From JBCDCY01 sp039180875 (GTDB lineage Bacteria; Pseudomonadota; Alphaproteobacteria; Rhodobacterales; Rhodobacteraceae): a DNA stretch of 64,000 nt. The stretch is from assembly GCA_039180875.1 (NCBI GenBank), contig JBCDCY010000005.1, positions 167,558-231,557 of the forward strand. The letters run 5' to 3'. The notes under the pieces were generated by a model, which saw only the letters and a list, made by a program, of their open reading frames with translations, had not been told where the DNA came from and made no database searches. Below are positions 8,730-16,849 of the stretch, piece by piece (within the stretch, counting starts at the first letter, position 1; each line of letters starts with the position of its first letter). The translations under genes and the position numbers were made by a program.

Positions 8730-9184
8730 CAGATCCGCTTCTCCATGTAGACGCTCGGGCCGTCTTCGGGATAGCTGCCAAAGGGCCCGCGCTGCTGGTA
8801 GCCGGCGCGGGTGTAGAGCGCGATGGCGGTAGGACTGTCGGAGCCCGTCTCGAGCCGCAGGAGGGGCAGGGCGAGACCGCGCGCCGCCCCCTCCAGCGCC
8901 GCGATCAGGGCGGCGGCGACGCCTGTCCCGCGTGCCGCCTTGGCCACGAAGATCCGCTTCAGCTCACCGTAGCCGTCAAGCGGCGCGAGGCCGCCGCAGC
9001 CCACAGCCTCCGCACCGCGATAGGCTACGACGAAAACGGTGCCGGCCGCCGTCAGCTCCTCCGGCGAGAAGGCGAAGCGTGCCTCGGGCGGGTAGAGCGC
9101 GGCAAGCTCCGCCTCGCTCGCCGCGATCAGGGCGCGGGCGTCCGGGCCGAGGGCATCGTCCCGGACGATGCGAAGCGGGCTCAC
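8729..9184 (-). CDS. GNAT family N-acetyltransferase
   Basis: A 151-residue GNAT domain. The acetyl-CoA-binding motif is ELKRIFVAKAARGTGVAAAL, followed by LRLETGSDSPTAIALYTRAGY, the typical beta5-alpha4 region with the conserved tyrosine. The start is GTG at 9184, overlapping the cobW stop as GTGA. The substrate is not identifiable. It is one of two GNAT genes flanking cobN and is unrelated to the other beyond the fold. Confidence 0.87.
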   Translation of the reverse strand: MSPLRIVRDDALGPDARALIAASEAELAALYPPEARFAFSPEELTAAGTVFVVAYRGAEAVGCGGLAPLDGYGELKRIFVAKAARGTGVAAALIAALEGAARGLALPLLRLETGSDSPTAIALYTRAGYQQRGPFGSYPEDGPSVYMEKRI

Positions 9185-10227
9185 GCCGACAGTGCGGCCT
9201 CGATCGCCGCCCGGTCGAGGCCGGTCTCACCGATCACCACGAGCTGCGTCTGCCGCTCCGCCGCCCCGAACGGCCGGTCGAAATAGGTGTCGACCCGCGG
9301 CCCCACGGCCTGGAGCACGAGGCGGAGCGGCTTGCCCGTCACCGCCGCGAAGCCCTTCAACCGCAGAATATCATGGGCCCGGATCACCTCCGCCACCTGC
9401 TCGGCGAAGGCCACCGGATCGGCGATCTCTCCCCGCGCCACCACGAAGCTCTCAAAATCGTCGTGGTCGTGGTGATGGTGGTCGTGATCGCCGCCATGGT
9501 GGGCTTCATGATGGGAGAGGCGGTTCTCCATGTCGCCCTCGGCACCAATGCCCAGGCCGAGCAGCACGTCGGGGCCCAGCGCACCCATCCGCGCGGGCAC
9601 GATGCGCACGCCGTCGCGCGCCTCGCCCTTGAGCTGCGTGGTCAGCGTCTCGGCGGCGCCGTCTGCGAGCAGATCGGTCTTGTTCACCACGATCATGTCG
9701 GCGCAGGCGATCTGATCCTCGAAGAGCTCGGAGAGCGGCGTCTCGTGGTCCAGCGCATCGTCGGCCGCGCGCTGGGTGTCGACAGCGGCCACGTCGTGGG
9801 CGAAGCGGCCGTCGAGCACCGCGGGGCCGTCCACCACCGTCACCACGCCGTCCACGGTGACGCGGGTCTGGATCTCCGGCCAGTTGAAGGCGCGCACCAG
9901 CGGCTGCGGCAGGGCGAGGCCCGAGGTCTCGATCACGATATGATCGGGTGGCGCATCGCGTTCGATCAGCTTGGTGAGGGTGGGCACGAAGTCCTCGGCC
10001 ACGGTGCAGCAGATGCAGCCGTTCGAGAGCTCGACGATGTCGTCCTCGGCGCAGGCCGCGTCGCCGCAGCCCTTCAGCACCTCACCGTCCACGCCCACAT
10101 CGCCGAATTCGTTGACGATGAGCGCGATGCGAGTGCCGTTTGCGTTGGCGAGGAGATGGCGGATCATCGTCGTCTTGCCGGCGCCGAGAAAGCCGGTGAC
10201 GACGGTCGCGGGGATCTTCTGGGGCAT
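9181..10227 (-). CDS. cobW: CobW, GTPase metallochaperone for cobalamin synthesis
   Basis: A 348-residue G3E GTPase thought to deliver Co(II) to the CobNST chelatase. It has the Walker A loop GFLGAGKTT at residues 12-20, the cysteine motif GCICC for metal binding, NKTD for guanine specificity, and a histidine/aspartate-rich stretch HHEAHHGGDHDHHHHDHDD, followed by the C-terminal CobW domain. It is the first large gene downstream of the cobalamin riboswitch and overlaps the following GNAT gene by four bases. Confidence 0.95.
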   Translation of the reverse strand: MPQKIPATVVTGFLGAGKTTMIRHLLANANGTRIALIVNEFGDVGVDGEVLKGCGDAACAEDDIVELSNGCICCTVAEDFVPTLTKLIERDAPPDHIVIETSGLALPQPLVRAFNWPEIQTRVTVDGVVTVVDGPAVLDGRFAHDVAAVDTQRAADDALDHETPLSELFEDQIACADMIVVNKTDLLADGAAETLTTQLKGEARDGVRIVPARMGALGPDVLLGLGIGAEGDMENRLSHHEAHHGGDHDHHHHDHDDFESFVVARGEIADPVAFAEQVAEVIRAHDILRLKGFAAVTGKPLRLVLQAVGPRVDTYFDRPFGAAERQTQLVVIGETGLDRAAIEAALSA

Positions 10228-10250
10228 GGGAGCCTCCGAAATAGGGGCGT

Positions 10251-10269
10251 GGCCGGTGCAGCACCGGCC
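10251..10269 (-). other. Perfect 19-nt hairpin in the cobW leader
   Basis: GGCCGGTGC-A-GCACCGGCC is a perfect inverted repeat 23 nt before the cobW start codon, between the riboswitch and the gene. No U-run follows it, so it is more likely a leader structure affecting ribosome access than a terminator. Role inferred from position only. Confidence 0.45.
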
Positions 10270-10291
10270 GGTATCAGCACGCAGAGGGTGC

Positions 10292-10414
10292 CTAGGCTTG
10301 AGTTGCGGCGCCCAGGCCGGGCGCGAGTACCGTCGCGGTAGCGCTCCCGCGAGCGGGCGATGCCGGCGCGGCGCTGGTGCGCGGCATCGGCGGAGTGATG
10401 CGGAGTGGGGTCAT
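10292..10414 (-). CDS. Small ORF between the cobalamin riboswitch and cobW (40 aa, tentative)
   Basis: An ATG preceded by AAGGAACGCCAG, a reasonable Shine-Dalgarno sequence at normal spacing, opens a 40-codon frame beginning MTPLRITPPMPRTSAAPASP and rich in Ala, Pro and Thr. No domain, membrane segment or cysteine is seen, and low complexity in high-GC DNA makes a chance ORF possible. If translated it would be a leader peptide under riboswitch control. Confidence 0.25.
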   Translation of the reverse strand: MTPLRITPPMPRTSAAPASPARGSATATVLAPGLGAATQA

Positions 10415-10454
10415 CTGGCGTTCCTTCTGTCACACCCGACAGGGGTCAAGGTCA

Positions 10455-10662
10455 CGCCTGGCCGGTCTCCTGGCTCACGAGGCGGTGCTCTGCACCAGGG
10501 CCGGCCCGCCTTCCCGACGCGCTTTGCGCCAGTGGCCGATGGGACCGGCCCGACCTCGCCTACAGTCGCGGGGGCGGCTGCGGCTTCGGGGCCCCGAGAT
10601 GGGTCGCCCCCTCACGCATTCCCGTTTCATCCGGCCCATGTACTGGATGGCCCGGACACCAG
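10455..10662 (-). promoter_or_regulatory. Adenosylcobalamin riboswitch upstream of cobW
   Basis: The minus strand shows the conserved blocks in order: GGTGTCCGGGCC (10660-10649), GGGAATGCG (10623-10615), the B12-box region CCGCGACTGTAG (10571-10560), and AGCCAGGAGACCGGCC (10475-10460). These are the cobalamin riboswitch core elements. It lies about 230 nt upstream of cobW and should repress the cobW-cobQ operon when adenosylcobalamin is abundant. Confidence 0.93.
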
Positions 10663-10754
10663 ACGGGTCGATCTGGCGCCCGGCGAAGGGGGATGTCAAT
10701 CGGAAAGGGCGGCGTTGGGAGCGGGGTTTGTGCGCCGCGCGCCGGCCGGCTGCC

Positions 10755-11315
10755 TCAGCGCCCGGCGCGGGCCTGGGCCTCCTCGATTGCAGGGCGGATC
10801 GACCGGGTCAGCACCTGGCCGGTGATCGGGCCGGCATGGCGCAGCACCACCCGGCCGTCGCCGTCGATCACGAAGGTCTCCGGCACGCCGTAGAGGCCCC
10901 AGTCGAGCGCATTGCGTCCGCTCTCATCGGCACCGACGGCGATGTAGGGATCGCCGAGTTCTTGGAGGAACGCCCGGGCATTCTCGGGGTCGTCCTTGTA
11001 GTTCACGCCGATGATCGGCAGGCCGCTGTCGGCCAGGCCGGTGAGGATCGGATGCTCCACCCGGCAGGGGGCGCACCAGCTGGCCCAGAAGTTCACCAGC
11101 TTCACGCCCTCGGCCGCGAGTAGGGCGTTGTCGGGCGGCGCCTGGCCGGGCAGCAATTCGGTGAGCGCCAGATCCGGCGCCGGCTGGTCGGCGAAGGCGG
11201 AAGGCAGGGCATCCGGGTTCTCCCGCCCGAGGCCCGCATAGAGGAAGACCGCCAGCAGCACGAAGATCGCGGGCGGGATCACCACGGACCAGCGGATGCG
11301 GCGCGCCTCAGCCAT
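10755..11315 (-). CDS. ccmG: CcmG/DsbE thiol:disulfide oxidoreductase, cytochrome c maturation
   Basis: A membrane-anchored periplasmic thioredoxin-like protein that reduces apocytochrome c haem-binding cysteines. An N-terminal transmembrane anchor (about residues 9-28) is followed by the CcmG pattern NFWASWCAPCRVEHP with the redox CxxC, then GVNYKD and the cis-proline region YGVPETFVIDGDGRV. The length of 186 residues is typical. The ATG at 11315 overlaps the end of ccmD. It is the last gene of the ccmC-ccmD-ccmG group; ccmA, ccmB, ccmE, ccmF and ccmH are not in the window. Confidence 0.94.
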   Translation of the reverse strand: MAEARRIRWSVVIPPAIFVLLAVFLYAGLGRENPDALPSAFADQPAPDLALTELLPGQAPPDNALLAAEGVKLVNFWASWCAPCRVEHPILTGLADSGLPIIGVNYKDDPENARAFLQELGDPYIAVGADESGRNALDWGLYGVPETFVIDGDGRVVLRHAGPITGQVLTRSIRPAIEEAQARAGR

Positions 11316-11472
11316 TTCGCGTCTCCCGCCGGGTGCCTTCGAGGTCGGACAAATCGCGCCGCAATCGGGCCGCCCGGGCGAGGGAGACGGCGACCAGCCC
11401 GCCAAGCAGCACCAGCGTCACCCCGTAGGCGCCGAGCACCGTGCCGGCATAGGCCCCAAGCTCCAGGTTCAT
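11308..11472 (-). CDS. ccmD: CcmD haem exporter subunit
   Basis: A 54-residue single-span membrane protein between ccmC and ccmG. It begins MNLELGAYAGTVLGAYGVTL, has one hydrophobic helix and then a basic tail (ARAARLRRDLSDLE), matching the CcmD topology. CcmD helps release haem-charged CcmE from CcmABC. Its ATG overlaps the ccmC stop (ATGA, 11469-11472), and its 3' end overlaps the ccmG start by 8 bp. Confidence 0.9.
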   Translation of the reverse strand: MNLELGAYAGTVLGAYGVTLVLLGGLVAVSLARAARLRRDLSDLEGTRRETRNG

Positions 11473-12197
11473 GCCGGCTGCTCCACCGTCATCAACGCCC
11501 GCACCCGGCGGGCCCGGATCTCCGTCCGCGTGCGCAGGAGGAGGAGCGACAGGAAGAGCAGCACGAAGCCACCGATCGAGAGCAACAGCGGCCAGTAGAA
11601 GACGTCGTCGACGTTGGTCTCGGCATCGAGGGAGAGGGAGGCGCCCTGGTGCAACCCCTGACTCCAGAAAAATACCGCATAGCGCGAGAGGAGCGCGAAG
11701 ACCGATCCGACCAGGCAGAGGAGGGCGGTCAGATCGGCCGCCTTCTCCGGCTCGTCCAACGTCTCCCAAAGCGCCATGTAGCCGAGATAGAAGACGAAGA
11801 GGATGAGGAACGAGGTGAGCCGCGGATCCCAGGCCCACCAGGTGCCCCACATCTGCTCGCCCCAGAGGCCGCCGGTCACCAGCGCGATCACCGTCATCGT
11901 TGCGCCGATGGGCGCTGCGGCCTTGGCGGCGAGGGCGGAGACATGGTGGCGCCTAATGAACCAGACGAGGGAGGCGACGAGCATCATGATCCAGATGTTC
12001 ACCGCCATAAGCGCGGCCGGCACATGCACGAACAGGATCTTGACGGTCGAGCCCTGCTGATAGTCGTCGGGCGTAAAGGCGAAGCCCCAGATCAGGCCGC
12101 CGCCCAGGGTGAGCGCGCTCAGCACCCAGAGCGCGGGTAGAACGGCTGCCGAGACCCGCATGAACCGGGCCGGATTGGCGAGTTCCCAGAACGACAT
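11469..12197 (-). CDS. ccmC: CcmC haem export/delivery protein
   Basis: A six-helix membrane protein of 242 residues that loads haem onto CcmE. The tryptophan-rich periplasmic haem-handling motif is visible as GTWWAWDPRLTS, and histidines flank it in HVPAALMAVN and further on. The start at 12197 gives the usual N-terminus, and it lies 46 bp downstream of pyrD. It overlaps ccmD by four bases. Confidence 0.96.
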   Translation of the reverse strand: MSFWELANPARFMRVSAAVLPALWVLSALTLGGGLIWGFAFTPDDYQQGSTVKILFVHVPAALMAVNIWIMMLVASLVWFIRRHHVSALAAKAAAPIGATMTVIALVTGGLWGEQMWGTWWAWDPRLTSFLILFVFYLGYMALWETLDEPEKAADLTALLCLVGSVFALLSRYAVFFWSQGLHQGASLSLDAETNVDDVFYWPLLLSIGGFVLLFLSLLLLRTRTEIRARRVRALMTVEQPA

Positions 12198-12243
12198 GGC
12201 CGGCAGGTAGCGGCTTAACCCCGTCGGATCAATGGCCGCAGTG

Positions 12244-13311
12244 TCACGGCTCGGCGAGGGTGGGGGCGTCGGCCCCGATCAGATCGCCGATCCGGGGAGT
12301 GCCGTCCCGTGCGAGGAGGGCGTCGAGCTCCTCCGCGATCGCCGCCGCCCGACCGATGCCGCCGTAGACGAGGGCGGTGTAGAGCTGCACCGCGCTCGCC
12401 CCGGCCCGGATCTTGGCGAGCGCATCGGCACCGGTGGCGACCCCGCCCACACCGATCAATGGCATGCTCCGGCCGAGCAGGCGGTGCAGCGCGGCGAGCA
12501 CCCGGGTCGAGCGCTCGAAAAGCGGCGCGCCGGAGAGGCCGCCGGCCTCCGCCCTGTGGCGGCTGTGCAATCCCTCCCGCGCGGTCGTGGTGTTGGTGGC
12601 GACGATGGCGTCGATGCCGGCCGCCACTGCGGTCTCGGCAATATCGCCGAGGTCGGCCATGGTGAGGTCGGGCGCGATCTTCAGGAAGACCGGGATCGGG
12701 GTTGAAAGCGCATCCCGCGCCGCCATCACGCGCGCGAGGAGGGCGGCCAGCGCCGCCTTGCCCTGCAGGTCCCGCAAGCGCTCGGTATTGGGGGAGGAGA
12801 CGTTGACAGTCGCGAAATCGACGTGCGGGCCGATGGCGGTAAGCACGGTGGCGTAGTCGGCGGCGCGATCCGCGCTCTCCTTGTTGGCGCCGAGGTTGAT
12901 GCCGACGATGCCCGCCGGGCGCTGGGACGCAAGGCGCGCCGCGATCCGCTCCATGCCGTCGTTGTTGAAGCCGAAGCGGTTGATGGCCGCCCGATCCTCG
13001 GTGAGACGGAAGAGCCGCGGGCGCGGATTGCCGGGCTGGGGCAGGGGCGTCGCCGCCCCCACCTCGACGAAGCCGAAACCCGTGGCGAGGAGCGCGTCCG
13101 TCGCCTCGGCGTTCTTGTCGAACCCGGCGGCGAGGCCCACGGGGTTGGGGAGCGTGAGGCCCGCGAGCTCCGTCCGCAGCCGGGCCGAGGTGACGGGTCC
13201 GGGTCGCGGTCCCAGGCCGAGGCGCAGGGCCCGGAGGGCGAGGTCGTGCGCGCGCTCAGGCTCCAGCTGGCGGAGAAGCGGCAGCGCGGCCGCGGCGAGC
13301 AGGCGCCTCAC
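12244..13311 (-). CDS. pyrD: Dihydroorotate dehydrogenase (quinone), class 2
   Basis: Oxidises dihydroorotate to orotate in pyrimidine synthesis, with quinone as electron acceptor at the inner membrane. Visible are the N-terminal helical region, NPVGLAAGFDKNAEATDALL, the FMN-binding region FGFVEVGAATPLPQPGNPRPR, NRFGFNNDGM, the catalytic-serine segment VNVSSPNTERLRDLQGK, NTTTAREGL, and the phosphate loop LIGVGGVATG. The GTG at 13311 is chosen because it overlaps the DUF952 stop (GTGA) and gives a 355-residue protein of normal length; the open frame extends further upstream in phase with the preceding gene. Confidence 0.95.
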   Translation of the reverse strand: MRRLLAAAALPLLRQLEPERAHDLALRALRLGLGPRPGPVTSARLRTELAGLTLPNPVGLAAGFDKNAEATDALLATGFGFVEVGAATPLPQPGNPRPRLFRLTEDRAAINRFGFNNDGMERIAARLASQRPAGIVGINLGANKESADRAADYATVLTAIGPHVDFATVNVSSPNTERLRDLQGKAALAALLARVMAARDALSTPIPVFLKIAPDLTMADLGDIAETAVAAGIDAIVATNTTTAREGLHSRHRAEAGGLSGAPLFERSTRVLAALHRLLGRSMPLIGVGGVATGADALAKIRAGASAVQLYTALVYGGIGRAAAIAEELDALLARDGTPRIGDLIGADAPTLAEP

Positions 13312-13661
13312 CCCGGCAGCTCGGGAAAGCGGTGGGTGCCGTCGGGCCCGAGCGGCAGGGAGGCATGCCAGCGCACCTCCTCCCGGCGGAGGACGCGGTA
13401 GAGATGGGGGAAGGCGAGGCCGTCGCGGGAGGTCTCCCAGCGGAGGGCACTGCCGAGGGGTGCTGCCTCGACCGCCGCGAGGATCAGGTCGTCCTCTCCG
13501 GCGAAGTGCTTGGCCGCCGTTTCCGCCACCGTCTCGGCCGTGGAGAAATGGATGTAACCGTCGGCGAGGTCGACGGGCGCGCCCGCGGTCTCTCCCGCCG
13601 CCTCCAGCGCGGCCCACTCGGCGGGGCGAAAGATCTTGTAGATCAGCATGGAGGCCGTCAT
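13308..13661 (-). CDS. DUF952 family protein
   Basis: A small, about 117-residue cytosolic protein of the DUF952 family, with MLIYKIFRPAEW at the N-terminus, DGYIHFSTAETVAETA in the middle, and FPHLYRVLRREEV near the end. The fold is known to be related to ADP-ribosyltransferase-like proteins, but the function is not established. It immediately precedes and overlaps pyrD, a common alphaproteobacterial arrangement. The start is uncertain among ATG codons at 13685, 13661 and 13649. Confidence 0.82.
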   Translation of the reverse strand: MTASMLIYKIFRPAEWAALEAAGETAGAPVDLADGYIHFSTAETVAETAAKHFAGEDDLILAAVEAAPLGSALRWETSRDGLAFPHLYRVLRREEVRWHASLPLGPDGTHRFPELPG

Positions 13662-13681
13662 CGGGCGCCGGACCCGGGGCG

Positions 13682-14608
13682 TCAACCCTGGGGCGTCATC
13701 ACCCGGCGCTGCTCGGCCCGCTCCAGCCCCAGCCGGTGCTCGCGCCAGATGATGTAAAGCCCCGCGGCGACGATCAGCCCGGCGCCGATCAGCGTCGTCT
13801 CGGTCGGCACCTCGCCGAAAACGAAGAACCCGGCGAAAAGCGCGAACAGCATCGAGGCGTACTCAAACGGCGCGATGACGGAGGTGTCGGCGTGGCGATA
13901 GCTCTCCGTCAGCAGGATCTGCCCGATCCCGCCCACCAGCCCCGCGCTGATCAGCATGACGAAGCCCACGGTCGTCGGCATCACCCAACCGAAGGGCAGG
14001 GTGAGGAGGCCGAGCACCGTCGTGGTCAGCGAAAAGTAGAAGACGATGGCCGGCGTTCGCTCCGTCTGCACCAGCTTGCGCACGAAGACCTGGGCCAGCG
14101 CCATGAAGACCGCCCCAGTCAGCATGGCGAAGGCGCCGATCGTCTCGAGCTTGGAGGCTGCGTCGAGCGACAGCACCGACAGCCGGGGTGAGAGCACGAT
14201 AACGACACCCACCAGACCGATGAGTACGGCGGTGAGGCGAAAGATCCGCACCTGCTCGCCGAGGAACATCGCCGCGAAGATCACGGTGAGCAGGGGTGCG
14301 GCATAGCCGATCGCCGTCACCTCCGGCAGCGGTAGAAGGCCAAGGGCGGTGAAGCCGAGCGCCATCGCCGTGCCGCCGACCAGACCGCGCCAGACATGGC
14401 CCATTGGGTTCTTGGTATCGAGCCCATGGCGCAGATCGTGCCGCCACATCAGCCAGACGATGATCACCGGAATGGCGAAGAAGGAGCGAAAGAACATCCG
14501 CTCCCCGGGCGGCACCCCCTCCGCCGCCGCAGCCTTGATGAGCGAGGCCATCACCATGAAGAGCGCGACGGAGAGGACCTTGAGAAAAATGCCACGGAGC
14601 GGGTTCAT
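13682..14608 (-). CDS. EamA/DMT-family exporter
   Basis: A 308-residue drug/metabolite transporter with ten predicted helices arranged as two EamA repeats (about residues 10-140 and 155-290). Characteristic stretches are FFRSFFAIPVI, LPEVTAIGYAAPLLTVIFAA, GQILLTESYRHADTSVIAPF and FGEVPTETTLIGAGLIV. Substrate unknown. It heads the EamA-DUF952-pyrD run. Confidence 0.9.
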   Translation of the reverse strand: MNPLRGIFLKVLSVALFMVMASLIKAAAAEGVPPGERMFFRSFFAIPVIIVWLMWRHDLRHGLDTKNPMGHVWRGLVGGTAMALGFTALGLLPLPEVTAIGYAAPLLTVIFAAMFLGEQVRIFRLTAVLIGLVGVVIVLSPRLSVLSLDAASKLETIGAFAMLTGAVFMALAQVFVRKLVQTERTPAIVFYFSLTTTVLGLLTLPFGWVMPTTVGFVMLISAGLVGGIGQILLTESYRHADTSVIAPFEYASMLFALFAGFFVFGEVPTETTLIGAGLIVAAGLYIIWREHRLGLERAEQRRVMTPQG

Positions 14609-14701
14609 GATCCGACGTCTCTAGCGCCCCGGACCGACCCCCCGCAATCCGCGCGAACGCATGGCTGCCATGCAAGCACGGTGCCGGAAGAGAGTGATGC
14701 C

Positions 14702-14767
14702 TCCGGCGGGGATATTTCTGTCACTGCGAAAGCGGGGCCCTGGCTTTCTTGCTGGCTTAAATATCCA
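14702..14767. repeat. Composite intergenic repeat with inverted GGATATTT blocks
   Basis: GGATATTT at 14711-14718 is followed by a CACTGCGAAA block, and AAATATCC at 14760-14767 closes the segment. The forward half resembles 39825-39850 (GGATATTT, then CACTGCGAAA). The reverse complement of the right half (GGATATTT, AA, GCCAGCAAGAAAG) resembles 43620-43642. It is non-coding, between genes on the minus strand. Function unknown. Confidence 0.6.
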
Positions 14768-14830
14768 TGTCCCGGCGGCCGCGCCAGGTAGGGAAGGAGC
14801 CTAGGCGCCCATGTCGCCGGCCCACAGATT

Positions 14831-15350
14831 TCAACTTCGCAGAAACCTACGGAAACTCGCGCCCAGGGAGCCGGCGCCTTTGCCGCGTCGTCGGTGCGCG
14901 ACGTATCCGAACAGCGCACCGGCGGCTGCTCCCACCGCCAGTTGGAGCGGCAACCAGAGAGGCCAAATGGTCCAGAGCCAATGGAGAAGTGCCGTTCCCC
15001 GCCGGATAGCCGTCGAAGACGTCCCCGGCCGCGACCAGACCGATGCTGCCGAAGACAAGTTCGACGATCGCCCCCAGAAGCATGAGAACCGGCAACGAGG
15101 CCCGGTCCTGTCGAACGACGAGTACCGCGAGCGGATAGACGACGAGGAACCCGACTGCATAAGCGAAGACGCTGGCCACAACGATGCTGAACAAAGAGAG
15201 GAAGACGAAGAACACGCCAGCGGCCTCATCGCCGGCATTGACTGCCTGTGCAGTTATGAAGACGACGACCGCTGCGCTCTTCAATACCAGTGGCAGAGCG
15301 CAGGCCGCCACCATTCCGGCGAGGAGGTCGGCGTCCGGCCCTAAGCGCAC
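14831..15350 (-). pseudogene. Membrane protein interrupted by a frameshift near 15000
   Basis: The N-terminal part starts at 15350 and encodes about 115 residues with three hydrophobic helices (for example VFFVFLSLFSIVVASVFAYA and VLMLLGAIVELVFGSIGLVA). Close to a GGGG run at about 15000, the membrane-protein character moves to another frame. There HWLWTIWPLWLPLQLAVGAA and GALFGYVAHRRR give a convincing fourth helix and basic tail ending at 14831, while the original frame becomes polar Arg-rich nonsense. One extra base would explain it: a true pseudogene or a sequencing error. The ATG overlaps the end of the aminotransferase gene by 10 bp. No family recognised. Confidence 0.65.
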
Positions 15351-16723
15351 AGGCCCTCCGCCTGGGCCCAGGCGTGGGTGGCGTCGAGGGCAGTCTCCAT
15401 GGGGGCGAATAGGGCGTCGAGCTCGTCTTCGGTGATGATCATCGGTGGGCAGAAGGCGAGGACGTCGCCGAGGCTTCGCAGGATCACGCCGCGGTCGAGG
15501 AGCTCGCCGACGAGCCGCGCGCCGACCTTACCCGGCTCGGCGAAGGCTGCCGGCGTGCCGTCGGGCGAGAGCTCGAGCGCGCCCATCAAGCCGACGCCGC
15601 GGGCCTCGCCCACCAATGGATGGTCGGCATAGCGGCGGAGGCGGGCCTGGAAGCTGGGGGCGATCCGGGCGACGTGGTCGACGACGCCGCGGGTCTCGTA
15701 GAGTTCAAGCGCCTTCAGCCCCACCGCGCAGCCCAAGGGATGACCGCCATAGGTGAAGCCGTGCCCGAACGTGCCGATCTTGCCGCTGTTGGCCTCGATC
15801 GCCTCGGCCATCTCGGCGTTCATCGCCACGGCCGAAAGGGGCGCGTAGCCGCCGGTGAGCTGCTTGGCCATGGAGACGCTGGTGGGCGCGTAGTCCAATG
15901 CCTCCGCGCCGAACCAGGTGCCGAGCCGGCCGAAGCCGGTGATGACCTCGTCGGCGATGCAGAGGATGTCGTACTTGGCGAGCACTGCCTGCATGGCCGG
16001 GAAATAGCCCTCAGGCGGGACGATCACGCCGCCGGCGCCCATCACCGGCTCGGCGATAAAGGCGGCGACGGTGTCGGGGCCCTCCTCGAGGATCAGCGCC
16101 TCGAGGTCCGCGGCGCAGCGGGCCGCGAAGTCCCGCTCACTCTCGCCCGCCTCGGCCTCGCGCCAATGATGCGGGCAGGAGGTGTGGCGGATGCGGTCGA
16201 CCGGCAGGTCGAAGTCGCGGTGATTGTAGGCGAGACCGGTCAGCGAGGCCGAGACGATGGAGACGCCATGATAGCCCGCCACCCGGCTGATGATCTTCTT
16301 CTTGTCCGGCCGGCCAAGGGCGTTGTTGTAGTACCAGGCGAGCTTTACCTGGGTCTCGTTCGCCTCGGAGCCCGAGGATTGGTAGAAGATCCGCGCCATC
16401 TCGCCCGGCAGGCGTTCCTTCAGCCGCTCGGCAAGCTCGATGGCCGGCTCATGGCTCCGCCCGCCGAACAGGTGATAGTAGGGCAGTCGGCCGAGCTGTT
16501 CTCGCGCCGCCTCGATCAGCTCCGCATCGCCGAAGCCGAGGCCGCAGCACCAAAGGCCCGCTATCCCCTCGATGAAGCGCTTGCCCTGGTCGTCGTAGAC
16601 ATAGATGCCCTCGCCGCGTTCGATCACATGGACGCCGATTTGGCGCTGGGTGACGGCGTTGGTGTAGGGGTGGAGCAGCGCATCGGCATCGCGCGCCTGC
16701 AGGGAGCTGAGCGGAGCGTTCAT
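15341..16723 (-). CDS. Class III PLP-dependent aminotransferase
   Basis: A 460-residue omega-aminotransferase-type enzyme. Landmarks are GLWCCGLGFGDAELIEAA, the PLP-phosphate loop YQSSGSEANETQ, AGYHGVS, IAEPVMGAGGVIVPPEGYF, IADEVITGFGRLGTWFG (the PLP aspartate), and the Schiff-base lysine in VSMAKQLTGGYAPLSAV. It resembles pyruvate- or taurine-dependent transaminases, but the amino donor cannot be told. It is coupled with a frameshifted membrane-protein gene downstream. Confidence 0.93.
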   Translation of the reverse strand: MNAPLSSLQARDADALLHPYTNAVTQRQIGVHVIERGEGIYVYDDQGKRFIEGIAGLWCCGLGFGDAELIEAAREQLGRLPYYHLFGGRSHEPAIELAERLKERLPGEMARIFYQSSGSEANETQVKLAWYYNNALGRPDKKKIISRVAGYHGVSIVSASLTGLAYNHRDFDLPVDRIRHTSCPHHWREAEAGESERDFAARCAADLEALILEEGPDTVAAFIAEPVMGAGGVIVPPEGYFPAMQAVLAKYDILCIADEVITGFGRLGTWFGAEALDYAPTSVSMAKQLTGGYAPLSAVAMNAEMAEAIEANSGKIGTFGHGFTYGGHPLGCAVGLKALELYETRGVVDHVARIAPSFQARLRRYADHPLVGEARGVGLMGALELSPDGTPAAFAEPGKVGARLVGELLDRGVILRSLGDVLAFCPPMIITEDELDALFAPMETALDATHAWAQAEGLCA

Positions 16724-16849
16724 CGAAGCCCTCCCGGATCGGATCGTGAAAACCCAGCCGTATCTCCGGGGCCGGCGGCGGTCAATCGCGCGCCGGCCCG
16801 CGCCGGGTCACGAGGCCCCACCCTGCCCCGCGAGCGAGGTCTGGCGCGA

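Noticed and set aside
10164..10433. 89-codon frame overlapping the cobW start
   Set aside because: Most of it is out of phase with cobW across conserved coding sequence; the shorter 40-codon ORF has the better ribosome-binding site.
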